NCBI GenBank assembly: GCA_963822985.1
Contig: CAWGJU010000003.1
Location: forward strand, 186,001 to 250,000
DNA: 64,000 nt
Direction of reading: 5' to 3'
Source: Thermohalobaculum sp963822985
GTDB lineage: Bacteria; Pseudomonadota; Alphaproteobacteria; Rhodobacterales; Rhodobacteraceae
Shown here: piece after piece, positions 1-8,435 of the stretch
How positions within the stretch are numbered: position 1 is the first letter of the stretch
How the letters are laid out: every line of letters begins with the position of its first letter
Notes under the pieces: generated by a model
What the model saw: only the letters and a program-made list of their open reading frames with translations
Database searches by the model: none
What the model was told of the DNA's origin: nothing
Made by a program: the position numbers and the translations under genes

Positions 1-1523
1 GACCCGTCGCTGTGGCCGCGCCCCTCGATCAGCCGCTTGAGCACCTCGGGATCGCGCAGCGCCGAGGCGGAGAAGCGCCGGACATTGTCCCTGAAGCCGC
101 CGCTCCACTTGGCCCAGCGGTTGTTGGCGGCGCTCCAGCCGTAGTTGTCCATGAAGTCCCACCAGACCCCGCCATTGTCCCAGGGTTCGGCGTGGAGATG
201 CGCGCCCGCGAAGCGCGGGTCGTTATCGACCCAGTCCGCGGCGTCGGCCGAGCCGTCGGCCAGGATGCGGGCGAGGTCGAAGCGGAAACCGTCGATGCCA
301 TTGGCCGAGTACCAATAGGCGAGCGAGTCGCGGACGAGGCGCTTCGTCCAGCGCTCGCCGCCCGAGAAGTCGATGTCGTTCCCCGTCCCTGTGTCGTTCC
401 GGAAGTGCAGGCCATCGCCCGTCGGGCGGAACGTCTCCTCCAATGCGGAGCAGGTCAGGCCGTAGCACTTCAGCGCGACCCGGCCGTCCTGGATCCAGGG
501 CTGGCCCTCGGCGGTGTGGTTGTAGACGACGTCCATGAAGACCGCGATCCCGCGGTCGTGCAGGGCCCTGATTAGCGTCTTCAGCTCGAGCACCTGCTGG
601 CCCTCCGCCGAGGCGTAGCGCGCCTCGGGAGAGAAGAAGTTGGTCGTCATATAGCCCCAGTGGTTGAGGCGCCCGGGCGCATTGCCGGTCTCTTCGTCGT
701 ACTCCATCACGGGCATCAGCTCGACCGCCGTGACGCCCAGATCGACGAGGTGGTCGAGGCCCGCGGCCAGCCCGCCGGGCGTGGTCAGCCCGGGCTCGGC
801 GAGGCCGAGATAGGTGCCGCGGAGGCCCGGCGCGAGACTCTGCAGGCGGGCCGTGTAGTCCTGGACGTGCAGCTCGTAGACGATCAGGTCTTCTGGCTCG
901 ACCTCCACATGTCCAGGGACCGGGTCGCCGGCTGGATCGTGCACGATGCTCTTGCCGCCCCCGGCGTAGAACGGGACGTCCGCATCCACAAACGGCGTAC
1001 CGGTGAAGACGCGTGACTGGCTGACGTTCTGCGTGAGGGTCGCGTAGGGATCACCGAAGACGTGGCGCAGGTTGAAGAAGCGGCCGTGCAAATCCTCGCG
1101 AGAAAGCTCGTTCGGCCCGTCGGCGCGAAACATGTAGAGCAGGCCCGGGCCGACCGAGCCGCCGCGGATGTTAATCCGCCAGTCCGCGCCGTCCCGCCGC
1201 ATTGCGACGACCTCCTCCGGCTCGGTCGCCGCCGGATCGTCGTAGACCAGCAGCTCGACCCGGTCGGCGCCCGGAGCATGCACGCCGAACCGGACCCAGC
1301 CCTGCGCCTCGAGATGAGCGCCGAGGTCATCGGCGGCGCTCCCGGCAATCTCGATCTCCGCCCCGGCGGCGCCCGGCAGCAGGAGGGCGAGGATGGCGAG
1401 CAGCGGAACGCAAAGGATCGCCGCTCCGCTCGACGAGATGAGTGGCGCACCGCTCCCTCGGGCACCACGGCCCTCGCCTGCCTCCTCGGCCCCATTGCCC
1501 CTGCGTCGCAGACTGACCGACAT
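1..1523 (-). CDS. GH13 isoamylase/pullulanase-type debranching enzyme, 3' end cut by window
   Basis: The product hydrolyses alpha-1,6 branch points in glycogen- or pullulan-like glucans. About 507 codons are visible and the C-terminus lies outside the window. The N-terminus is basic and then has a hydrophobic stretch at about residues 34-54 (LLAILALLLPGAAGA), so the enzyme is probably exported or membrane-anchored. A CBM48-like beta-sandwich follows (about 70-150), then the GH13 barrel. Visible GH13 landmarks are VYNHTAEG (region I, about 333-340), GFRFDLA (region II, nucleophile Asp near 413) and HAEPWD (region III, acid Glu near 446). The HWGYMTTNFF segment resembles the isoamylase/GlgX lineage. 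ATG at 1523 is the longest in-frame start that keeps the hydrophobic segment. Cytoplasmic GlgX normally lacks such a leader, so family membership is firm and exact specificity is not. It stands alone, convergent with nothing, with gabD upstream on the same strand. Confidence 0.85.
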   Translation of the reverse strand, partial: MSVSLRRRGNGAEEAGEGRGARGSGAPLISSSGAAILCVPLLAILALLLPGAAGAEIEIAGSAADDLGAHLEAQGWVRFGVHAPGADRVELLVYDDPAATEPEEVVAMRRDGADWRINIRGGSVGPGLLYMFRADGPNELSREDLHGRFFNLRHVFGDPYATLTQNVSQSRVFTGTPFVDADVPFYAGGGKSIVHDPAGDPVPGHVEVEPEDLIVYELHVQDYTARLQSLAPGLRGTYLGLAEPGLTTPGGLAAGLDHLVDLGVTAVELMPVMEYDEETGNAPGRLNHWGYMTTNFFSPEARYASAEGQQVLELKTLIRALHDRGIAVFMDVVYNHTAEGQPWIQDGRVALKCYGLTCSALEETFRPTGDGLHFRNDTGTGNDIDFSGGERWTKRLVRDSLAYWYSANGIDGFRFDLARILADGSADAADWVDNDPRFAGAHLHAEPWDNGGVWWDFMDNYGWSAANNRWAKWSGGFRDNVRRFSASALRDPEVLKRLIEGRGHSDG

Positions 1524-1810
1524 GGTCCGCCCCTCCTGCGGAAATGGCGGATGGAAAGATCGCCAGAGCCCAGCGCAATGTCCGTACGTCCGCATCTACG
1601 CCTCTCCTCGAGCTGCCGTACGGCCGGTTTGGCTCGGCCGCTGCCCTCCGGCAGCACGGCGGGCTGAAGCTGATGACCACGCCGGGCTGCCAGCGCCACT
1701 GGCCGATGTAACCGACCGCTCCTACCTCGAAGCAGGGGGATGGCATGATCCCCCCACTTCTTCGGCAACGCCGCTGAGCTGCGGCCCGGATCGGCGCGAC
1801 GCACGCCGCT

Positions 1811-3289
1811 TCAGACTGACATGCAGAGGTACTTCATCTCCATGAACTCGTCCAAGCCGTGCCGGCTCCCCTCGCGCCCGAGGCCGGATTGCTTCACCCC
1901 GCCAAAGGGCGCGACCTCGGTCGAGATCAGGCCCGTGTTGATCCCGACCATGCCGTACTCCAGCGCCTCTGCCACCTTGGTCACGCGCGAGAGGTCGCGG
2001 GCGTAGAAATAGGCGGCCAGGCCGAAGATCGTGTCGTTGGCCATCGTGAGGACGTCCTCGACCGTCTCGAAGCGATAGAGCGGCGCCAGCGGCCCGAACG
2101 TCTCCTCGTTCGAGAACGCCATCTCGCGCGTCGCGCCGGTGATGATCGTCGGCTCGAAGAAGAACCCGCCCAGCGAATGGCGCTTGCCGCCGGTCACGAC
2201 GGTGGCGCCCTTCGCGACGGCGTCCTTGATGTGCTCCTCGACCTTGTCGACCGCATCGCCGTTGATCAGCGGGCCGAGCTGCACCGGATCGCCCAAGCCG
2301 TCGCCCACATTCATCTTCGCGACGGCGGCGGCCAGCTTTTCCGCGAAGGCGTCGTAGACGCCCGCCTGGACGAAGATGCGGTTGGCGCAGACGCAGGTCT
2401 GGCCGTTGTTGCGGTACTTCGAGACGATGGCGCCCTCGACCGCAGCGTCGAGATCGGCGTCGTCGAAGACGATGAAGGGGGCGTTGCCGCCGAGCTCCAT
2501 CGAGCACTTCAGCACCTGGTCCGCCGCCTGGCGCAGCAGGATGCGGCCGACCTCGGTCGAGCCCGTGAAGGTCAGCTTGCGCACCTTGCGGTTCTCGCAG
2601 AACTCCTTGCCGATGTCGGACGACTTCGACGAGGTGATGATCGACAGAACGCCCTTCGGAATACCGGCCCGGTCGGCAAGCACGCCGAGGGCGAGCGCCG
2701 ACAGAGGCGTCTCGGCGGCCGGCCGCGCGACGAAGGCGCAGCCCGCGGCCAGTGCCGGCCCGGCCTTGCGGGTGATCATGGCGTTGGGGAAATTCCAGGG
2801 CGTGATCGACGCGGCCACGCCGATTGGCTGCTTGATCACGGTAATGCGCTTGTCGCGCTGGTGGCCGGGGATCGTCTCGCCGTAGACGCGCTTGGCTTCT
2901 TCCGCGAACCATTCGATGAAGCTCGCGCCGTACATGATCTCGCCTTTGGCCTCGGCGTGCGGCTTGCCCTGCTCGGCGGTCAGGATCGTGCCGAGGTCGT
3001 CGGCGTTGGCGACCATTAGCTCGTACCATTTGCGCAAGGTCGCGGCGCGCTCCTTGCCGGTCCAGGCGGCCCACTCCTTCTGGGCTGCGTAGGCGGCATC
3101 GATGGCGCGAGCCGCCTCGGCGCGGCTGAGGTCGGCGACGTCGGCGATCACGTCGCCGCGGGCGGGGTTCTTGACGGGGAAGGTCGCGCCACTGTCGGCG
3201 TCACGCCACTCGCCGCCCAGATACGCCTTGGTCGCGAGCAGGTCGGGATCCTTCAGCAGCTTCGAGAGATCGGTGTTCGTGTCGAGCAT
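1811..3289 (-). CDS. gabD: NAD(P)-dependent succinate-semialdehyde dehydrogenase
   Basis: This 492-residue aldehyde dehydrogenase oxidises succinate semialdehyde to succinate, the last step of the GABA shunt, in the cytoplasm. Visible signatures are TPWNFPNAM (cofactor pocket, about 164), MELGGNAPF with the general-base Glu near 266, and the catalytic Cys in GQTCVCANRIF near 298. The double-Cys GQTCVC pattern and the length (families are about 480-490) are typical of GabD. The frame stays open 35 codons further upstream, but ATG at 3289 is chosen because GGGAG lies 9 bases before it and the alignment to the family begins there. There is no operon partner: the neighbours are about 290 bp downstream and 440 bp upstream. 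Related semialdehyde dehydrogenases (glutarate semialdehyde) cannot be excluded. Confidence 0.9.
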   Translation of the reverse strand: MLDTNTDLSKLLKDPDLLATKAYLGGEWRDADSGATFPVKNPARGDVIADVADLSRAEAARAIDAAYAAQKEWAAWTGKERAATLRKWYELMVANADDLGTILTAEQGKPHAEAKGEIMYGASFIEWFAEEAKRVYGETIPGHQRDKRITVIKQPIGVAASITPWNFPNAMITRKAGPALAAGCAFVARPAAETPLSALALGVLADRAGIPKGVLSIITSSKSSDIGKEFCENRKVRKLTFTGSTEVGRILLRQAADQVLKCSMELGGNAPFIVFDDADLDAAVEGAIVSKYRNNGQTCVCANRIFVQAGVYDAFAEKLAAAVAKMNVGDGLGDPVQLGPLINGDAVDKVEEHIKDAVAKGATVVTGGKRHSLGGFFFEPTIITGATREMAFSNEETFGPLAPLYRFETVEDVLTMANDTIFGLAAYFYARDLSRVTKVAEALEYGMVGINTGLISTEVAPFGGVKQSGLGREGSRHGLDEFMEMKYLCMSV

Positions 3290-3728
3290 GAGGTGGCTCC
3301 CTTCTGGTTCAGGCCGGCTCTGACAGGGCTCGGCCGAGATTTGAGTCCCGAAATTCTCCGTCCCGAGCTTACCCTGCCGTTCGATCTGCGCCAACTTGAG
3401 GAGAGTGTGCTGGTGACTTGCTGGCGCGGCGGGCGAAAGCTGGGACGGGCATCGCTTGCCGCCCGCAAGCGCGCATCGCGGCCTTCCGGTTGCTTATCAG
3501 AAATCTCGGCATGAAGCTTGGCACCGAGGCGCGCTGTCTGCATTTCGGTTGTCAGGCGGTATTTTGTCGGTGCAACGTCGACAGTCCGGGACATTATCCG
3601 TTCACTCGGGAATATTTCTCGGAATCCGCGACCGTGGTGCTACGGTCGCACGGCGCTGGTCCTTGCGCGCGGCGTGCCGCGATCGAATGGCGAGGGCGAG
3701 CGCCACTGACGGAGAAGGGGAGACGGGG
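3290..3728. other. Intergenic region between divergent gabD and the stress-protein gene
   Basis: This 439-bp gap separates two divergently transcribed genes and so must hold both promoters. It is somewhat less GC-rich than its surroundings around 3495-3620. I see no clear -35/-10 pair, no FNR-type dyad and no hairpin followed by a T run. Short open frames here lack ribosome-binding sites and protein-like composition. Confidence 0.5.
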
Positions 3729-4169
3729 ATGACTTCAACAACTTTGGTCGTCGGCGTTGACGGCAGCCCGGCCGGCGAGAGGGCTCTGAGCTTCGCCAAG
3801 GGGCAGGCCAAGGCGATGAACATGTGCAAGATCCTCATCTGCTACGTCGTCGAGTGGTCGCCTTACTCGTTCCACACGCCCGAGGAGAACGAGCAGCGCC
3901 ATGTCCGGCGCGAGGAGGAGATCAAGCAGGCGCACGAGCGGGTCCTCGACCCAGTCGCCAAGGCGGCCCGGGCCGAAGGCTTCGAGGTGGAGGATCACGT
4001 GGCTCACGGCGATGTCGCCGAGGTGCTCGACCGGCTCGCCCGAGAGAGCGGCGCATCGCACATCATCATCGGCCGGGTCGGAACGCAGGGCCTCATCGAG
4101 CGCGTCTTCGGCGGGGTGAGCGGACGACTGGTCGCGACCGCGACCGTCCCGGTCACCATCGTTCCATGA
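3729..4169 (+). CDS. Universal stress protein, UspA family
   Basis: A 146-residue single-domain Usp. The N-terminus LVVGVDGSPAGERAL carries the conserved Asp of the nucleotide pocket, and the C-terminus contains a G-x2-G-x9-G pattern (GRVG then GG) followed by VPVTIVP, as in ATP-binding Usp proteins. ATG at 3729 follows GGAGACGGGG, and although the frame stays open upstream the homology starts at this Met. A sodium:alanine symporter gene begins 17 bp after the stop on the same strand, so the two are probably co-transcribed. Usp proteins are generally linked to starvation, low oxygen or energy stress; what this one senses is unknown. Confidence 0.9.
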   Translation: MTSTTLVVGVDGSPAGERALSFAKGQAKAMNMCKILICYVVEWSPYSFHTPEENEQRHVRREEEIKQAHERVLDPVAKAARAEGFEVEDHVAHGDVAEVLDRLARESGASHIIIGRVGTQGLIERVFGGVSGRLVATATVPVTIVP

Positions 4170-4186
4170 AAGAGGGGTCAGAAAAG

Positions 4187-5758
4187 ATGAAGACACTCAG
4201 GAATGCCGCCGTCGCCAGTCTGCTTCTGGCTCCCCTGCCGGTAGCCGCCCAGGAGGCGGTTACAATCGACCAGCGTGTCAATCAGGTCTTCTCGGATTCG
4301 ACAGGCTGGTTCGTCAACCTGATCTTCGCGCCGCTGCCGTTCAGCGTCTTTGGCGTGACGTTCCCTTGGATCGTGCTGTGGCTGGTCGTCGGCGCGACGG
4401 TCTTCACGCTGTATTTCGGGTTCATCCAGTTCCGGGCGTTCGGCCACGCCATCGCGCTGGTCAGGGGCGACTATTCCGATCCCAAGGATGCGGGCGAGGT
4501 CAGCCACTTCCAGGCGCTGGCGACGGCGCTGTCGGGGACAGTCGGCCTCGGCAACATCGCAGGCGTGGCCGTGGCCGTCGGCATCGGCGGACCCGGAGCG
4601 ACATTCTGGATGATCCTCGCAGGCCTGCTCGGCATGGCCTCGAAGTTCACCGAGTGCACGCTCGGCGTCAAGTACCGCAACGAATATCCGGACGGCCACG
4701 TCTCCGGCGGCCCGATGTACTACATGACCAAGGGGTTCCGCGAGCGGGGTGTGCCGGGCGGCGCGGTGCTCGCCACCATCTTCGCGATCTTCTGCATCGG
4801 CGGCGCGCTCGGCGGCGGCAACATGTTCCAGGCCAACCAGGCGCATGCGCAGATAGCGGGCATCCTCGGCGACTATCCCGGCTGGATCACCGGCCTCGTT
4901 TTCGCCGGCGTGGTCTTTGCCGTCATCATCGGCGGCATCAAGTCGATCGCCCGCGTGACCGAGAAAGTGGTGCCCTTCATGGGCATCCTCTATGTCGGCG
5001 CGTCGCTGGCCGTACTGTTGATCAATTACGACAAGATCGGCTGGGCGTTCAGCCAGATCTTCGAAGGCGCGTTCTCGGGATTGGGCGTCGCCGGCGGCCT
5101 CGTCGGTGCGCTGATTCAGGGCTTCAAGCGGGCCGCCTTCTCGAACGAGGCCGGCGTCGGCTCGGCGGCGATCGCGCACTCCGCCGTCCGGACCAGGGAG
5201 CCGATCACCGAGGGCGTCGTGTCGCTGCTCGAGCCGTTCATCGACACGGTCGTGATCTGCACGATGACGGCGCTGGTCATCACCATCTCGGGCATGCTGG
5301 TCACCGACCCGGCGACGGGCAGGTTCGTACTCGACGAGACCGGCATGGCCATCTCCACGGTCGGAGGAGTCTCCGGCGTGCAGCTGACATCCGCGGCCTT
5401 CGCGACCGGCCTATCGTGGTTCCCCTATGTGCTGGCGCTGGCCGTGATTCTGTTTGCCTTCTCCACAATGATCTCGTGGAGCTATTACGGGCTCAAAGCC
5501 TGGACCTATCTGTTCGGCGAAGGCTATGCCAAGGAGCTGGCGTTCAAGCTGATCTTCTGCCTTTTCGTGGTGATCGGCGCCGCGGCACAGCTCGGGTCAG
5601 TGATCGACTTCTCCGACGCGATGATCTTCGCAATGGCGGTGGTCAACATCAGCGCGCTCTACGTGCTGATGCCGATCGTGAAACGTGAGTTGAAGAGCTA
5701 TTTCGACCGCCTACGCACGGGCGAGATCGTCAAGTTCAGGACACAACCGGCCGAATAG
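4187..5758 (+). CDS. Alanine/glycine:cation symporter (AGCS family)
   Basis: A 523-residue inner-membrane symporter importing alanine or glycine with sodium or protons. About 11 hydrophobic segments are visible. AGCS landmarks include ALSGTVGLGNIAGVAVA near 115 and GGPMYYMTKGF near 175. The N-terminus (LRNAAVASLLLAPLPVAAQ) looks like a cleavable signal, as in several proteobacterial AGCS members. ATG at 4187 is preceded by AGAGGGG at 4171-4177; an ATG at 4166 that overlaps the stress-protein stop is less well spaced. It is the second gene of a likely two-gene unit with the Usp gene. Substrate preference within the family cannot be read from sequence. Confidence 0.9.
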   Translation: MKTLRNAAVASLLLAPLPVAAQEAVTIDQRVNQVFSDSTGWFVNLIFAPLPFSVFGVTFPWIVLWLVVGATVFTLYFGFIQFRAFGHAIALVRGDYSDPKDAGEVSHFQALATALSGTVGLGNIAGVAVAVGIGGPGATFWMILAGLLGMASKFTECTLGVKYRNEYPDGHVSGGPMYYMTKGFRERGVPGGAVLATIFAIFCIGGALGGGNMFQANQAHAQIAGILGDYPGWITGLVFAGVVFAVIIGGIKSIARVTEKVVPFMGILYVGASLAVLLINYDKIGWAFSQIFEGAFSGLGVAGGLVGALIQGFKRAAFSNEAGVGSAAIAHSAVRTREPITEGVVSLLEPFIDTVVICTMTALVITISGMLVTDPATGRFVLDETGMAISTVGGVSGVQLTSAAFATGLSWFPYVLALAVILFAFSTMISWSYYGLKAWTYLFGEGYAKELAFKLIFCLFVVIGAAAQLGSVIDFSDAMIFAMAVVNISALYVLMPIVKRELKSYFDRLRTGEIVKFRTQPAE

Positions 5759-5947
5759 GCCAGCGGGTGGCGCGGCGCGCGGACAATTGACGTGACGCCG
5801 CCCTCTCCCGCATGATCGCCTTCCAGGATCGAGTTCCCCTGCAGGGGCCGACTGACAAGGCTCTTCCGGCGGCGGCAGGCATCTTTGCATATCCGCCGAC
5901 GATCTTTTGCGATGCGAATGGTGCTGGCCCCGATGCTAGCCCCGATG

Positions 5948-6430
5948 CTAGCCTCGGCGCGGCCGCTTTGCCGTGCGCCGCCGCGAGGTCACGGAGCGTT
6001 TCGGCTTCTCTTCCGGCTCCGCCGGTGCCGCCTCGGCCCGGAACCTCTCGTCGACGGGCACCTGCAGCGCCGTGGCGAGCGCATTCGTCGACGAGGCGAG
6101 CATGACGATCGCGATCAACTCGGCGTGCTGCGCCTCGGTCATGCCCTTGGCCCGGGCCGCGGCGGTGTGCGAGTGCACGCAGTATTCGCAGCTATTGGCG
6201 ACCGACACGGCGACATAGATCAGCTCGCGAGTTAGCGGGTCGAGCGCGCCCGGACGTCCCATCACCTGCTTCACCTGCGCCCAGGTGCGCGATAGCAGGG
6301 CCGGATCCCAGGCCAGCGCCCGCCAGACATTGTTGACGAAGTCGCTGCCGCGCGTGGCGCGGATATCATCGAAGACGGCGCGCGCCTCGGGCGAGAGCTC
6401 GTCGTCGCGCATCAGGCGGGTGGTCGCCAT
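5948..6430 (-). CDS. AhpD-like carboxymuconolactone decarboxylase-family protein
   Basis: A 160-residue helical protein of the CMD/AhpD fold. The active-site motif SCEYCVHSH (CxxC followed two residues later by His, near 85-93) is the AhpD-type redox or peroxide centre, and the surrounding TRELIYVAVSVANSC and MTEAQHAELIAIV segments are typical. Such proteins reduce peroxides or alkyl hydroperoxides with a thiol partner, or catalyse decarboxylation; the CxxCxxxH form favours a redox role. ATG at 6430 has GAGGAGAGG directly upstream, preferred over a Met 12 codons earlier. The C-terminal 30 residues are basic (KPKRSVTSRRRTAKRPRRG), which is unusual and might bind nucleic acid or membrane. Confidence 0.8.
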   Translation of the reverse strand: MATTRLMRDDELSPEARAVFDDIRATRGSDFVNNVWRALAWDPALLSRTWAQVKQVMGRPGALDPLTRELIYVAVSVANSCEYCVHSHTAAARAKGMTEAQHAELIAIVMLASSTNALATALQVPVDERFRAEAAPAEPEEKPKRSVTSRRRTAKRPRRG

Positions 6431-6559
6431 GTGGTCCTCTCCTCGGTTCGAGCGCGCGAAGGCCAACCCGCCGGTACATGGCCGTCCTCTCTCGGTTACC
6501 CGCCGAACCTGACTGGGCGCGGGATGGAGTTCCAGAGGGGCATGTCACAGGTTAGAACG

Positions 6560-7267
6560 TCAGTCTGATATCGGGCGCGAGCCGCGGAGCATCTCGCGCT
6601 TCGCCCCAAATCCGCGGCGACGTTCGACGCGGAAGCCGGCGGCTTCCAGGCCGCGCCGCACGTCGCCGGCGGCGCTGTAGGTCGCCACCGTCCCGCCGGG
6701 CGCGGTCCGCTCGAAGACGGCGCGGAGCAGCGCCGGCTCCCACATCTCGGGGTTACGCGCCGGCACGAAGCCGTCGAGGAACCAGGCGTCCGCCGCCCCC
6801 TGCCAGCGCGGCACCGTCGCGCGCGTATCGCCGATGACGAGATCGAGCTGCAGGCCGGGCAGATCGAGCCGGTCGGCCCGCCCGGTCCAGCGCGCGAGGA
6901 GCGCGGCGGCGGGTTCGGCGAGCTCGGGCCAGCGGCCGAGCGCCCGGGCCATGTCGTCGCGGCCGAGCGGCCAGCGCTCGAACGAGATCGCCTCGAGCAC
7001 CGCGCCAGGCGCGGCGATGCGGCGCCAGAGCTGCCATGCGGCAAGGATCGAGAGGCCGCTGCCGAAGCCGAGCTCGGCGATGCGGAACCGCTCGGCGCCC
7101 GGCCAGCTAGTTGGCAGGTCGTTCCCGTCGAGGAACACGTGCCGCTTCTCGGCCAGTCCGTCTGCGCGGGAATGGTACGCGTCGGCGAACCGGGTCGACA
7201 CAGGGACACCCCCGTCCCAGCGCAGCTTGGCCCGGTCGAGCTTGGCCTTATCTTCATCCTCTGGCAT
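6560..7267 (-). CDS. mnmD: tRNA 5-methylaminomethyl-2-thiouridine methyltransferase (MnmD)
   Basis: A 235-residue SAM-dependent methyltransferase matching the N-terminal domain of MnmC (DUF752). It converts nm5s2U34 to mnm5s2U34 in the wobble position of tRNAs for Glu, Lys and Gln. Seen directly: FRIAELGFGSGLS (SAM motif I, near 62), SFERWPLGRDDM, and WFLDGFVPARNPEMW (near 150), all characteristic of MnmD. ATG at 7267 is chosen as the first Met with family similarity; the frame continues 44 low-similarity codons upstream into the divergent gene. A MnmC(o)-like FAD oxidoreductase starts 52 bp away in the opposite direction, so the two halves of bifunctional MnmC appear as separate divergent genes. 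Confidence 0.88.
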   Translation of the reverse strand: MPEDEDKAKLDRAKLRWDGGVPVSTRFADAYHSRADGLAEKRHVFLDGNDLPTSWPGAERFRIAELGFGSGLSILAAWQLWRRIAAPGAVLEAISFERWPLGRDDMARALGRWPELAEPAAALLARWTGRADRLDLPGLQLDLVIGDTRATVPRWQGAADAWFLDGFVPARNPEMWEPALLRAVFERTAPGGTVATYSAAGDVRRGLEAAGFRVERRRGFGAKREMLRGSRPISD

Positions 7268-7319
7268 GACCCTAAAGTGCGCCGGGGCGCGCGGGAGAGC
7301 AAGCGCGGGGGCGCGGGGC

Positions 7320-8414
7320 ATGCGGGGCCCGGATGTGCTGGTCATCGGCGGCGGCGTGTTCGGCCTGTCGGTCGGCTGGGCGGCGCGGCGGCGCGGCATG
7401 ACGGTGCAGGTGCTCGAAGCGGGTCGGGTCGGCGGCGGCGCCTCGGGCGGGCCGGTCGGCGCGCTGGTGCCGCACGCGCCGGCGCGGTGGAGCCCGCTGC
7501 ATGCGTTCCAGCTGGCGGCGCTGGCGGCGCTGCCGGGCCATGTAGCCGGGGTCGAGGCCGCGGCCGGGCGGGGTACGGGCTATGCCCGGACCGGCCGCCT
7601 GACCCCGGTCGGCACGGCCGAGGCGCGCGGCCGCGCCGAGGCGGATGCTGCCGCTGCGGCGGTGCGCTGGGGCGGTGCGGGTCGCCTCGAGGTGCTGGAC
7701 ACGCCGCCGCCCGAGGCGCGCGGCTGGCTGGCGCCGGACGCTGCGGCGCATGGCGTCCTGCGCGACACCCTGTCGGCGCGGATCGACCCCCCGGCCTATC
7801 TGGCGGCGCTGGCCGCCTGCCTCGGCGACGCGCTCGGCGAGGGCGTCCATGCCCGTGTCGATCCCGGCGGGGCCGCGGCGGTCACGGCGACGGGACGGGT
7901 GCATGCCGGGCACGTCGTGGTCGCCGCCGGCTGGCGCACCTGGCAGCTCGTCCGGCCGTTCGCGCCGGGGCTTGCCGGCCCGGCCGTCAAAGGCCAGGCG
8001 GCGCTGCTCGCCACCGATCCGGGCCTGCGGCCCGTGATCACCGGGCCAGGGCTCTACATCGTGGCACATGCGGAGGGGGTGGCAGTCGGCTCGACCAGCG
8101 AGACCGAATACGCCGACGGCACGGCCACCGACGGGCAGCTCGACGCGCTGATCGAGCGGGCGCGCCGCCTCTGCCCGGCGCTCGCCGCCGCGCCGGTCAC
8201 CCGACGGTGGGCGGGACTGCGGCCAAAGCCGCCCGGGCGGACGCCCGTCGCGGGGCCCCTGCCCGGCCACCCACGGCTGTGGGTCGCCGGCGGCGGCTTT
8301 CGTATCGGCCTCGGCATCGCGCATGCGATCGCCGAGGCGCTGGTCGCCGAGATCGCCGGCGAGACTGCGGCGGTACCGTTGCCGCCGGCGTTTCGGCCGT
8401 GTGCGCAGGGGTGA
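7320..8414 (+). CDS. FAD-dependent DAO-family oxidoreductase, MnmC C-terminal-like
   Basis: A 364-residue flavoprotein with an N-terminal dinucleotide-binding motif DVLVIGGGVFGLSVG (residues 4-18) and a C-terminal FAD closure region RLWVAGGGFRIGLGIAHAIA. This is the D-amino-acid-oxidase/glycine-oxidase fold, as in the C-terminal domain of MnmC, which removes the carboxymethyl group from cmnm5U34. Its divergent pairing with mnmD 52 bp away supports a role in tRNA modification, but thiazole-forming glycine oxidase ThiO and other amine oxidases share the fold. ATG at 7320 is the first in frame before the nucleotide motif. Composition is very GC- and Ala-rich. Confidence 0.75.
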   Translation: MRGPDVLVIGGGVFGLSVGWAARRRGMTVQVLEAGRVGGGASGGPVGALVPHAPARWSPLHAFQLAALAALPGHVAGVEAAAGRGTGYARTGRLTPVGTAEARGRAEADAAAAAVRWGGAGRLEVLDTPPPEARGWLAPDAAAHGVLRDTLSARIDPPAYLAALAACLGDALGEGVHARVDPGGAAAVTATGRVHAGHVVVAAGWRTWQLVRPFAPGLAGPAVKGQAALLATDPGLRPVITGPGLYIVAHAEGVAVGSTSETEYADGTATDGQLDALIERARRLCPALAAAPVTRRWAGLRPKPPGRTPVAGPLPGHPRLWVAGGGFRIGLGIAHAIAEALVAEIAGETAAVPLPPAFRPCAQG

Positions 8415-8435
8415 GGCCGCGGCACAGCTCTCGGG

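Noticed and set aside
1327..1746. 139-codon minus-strand frame upstream of the GH13 gene
   Set aside because: Overlaps the GH13 start in another frame, no family likeness and no convincing initiation site.
1859..3019. 386-codon plus-strand frame opposite gabD
   Set aside because: Antisense shadow of a confident gene, with no recognisable family; the same applies to many long frames opposite purA, folP, glmM, serC and the liv genes.
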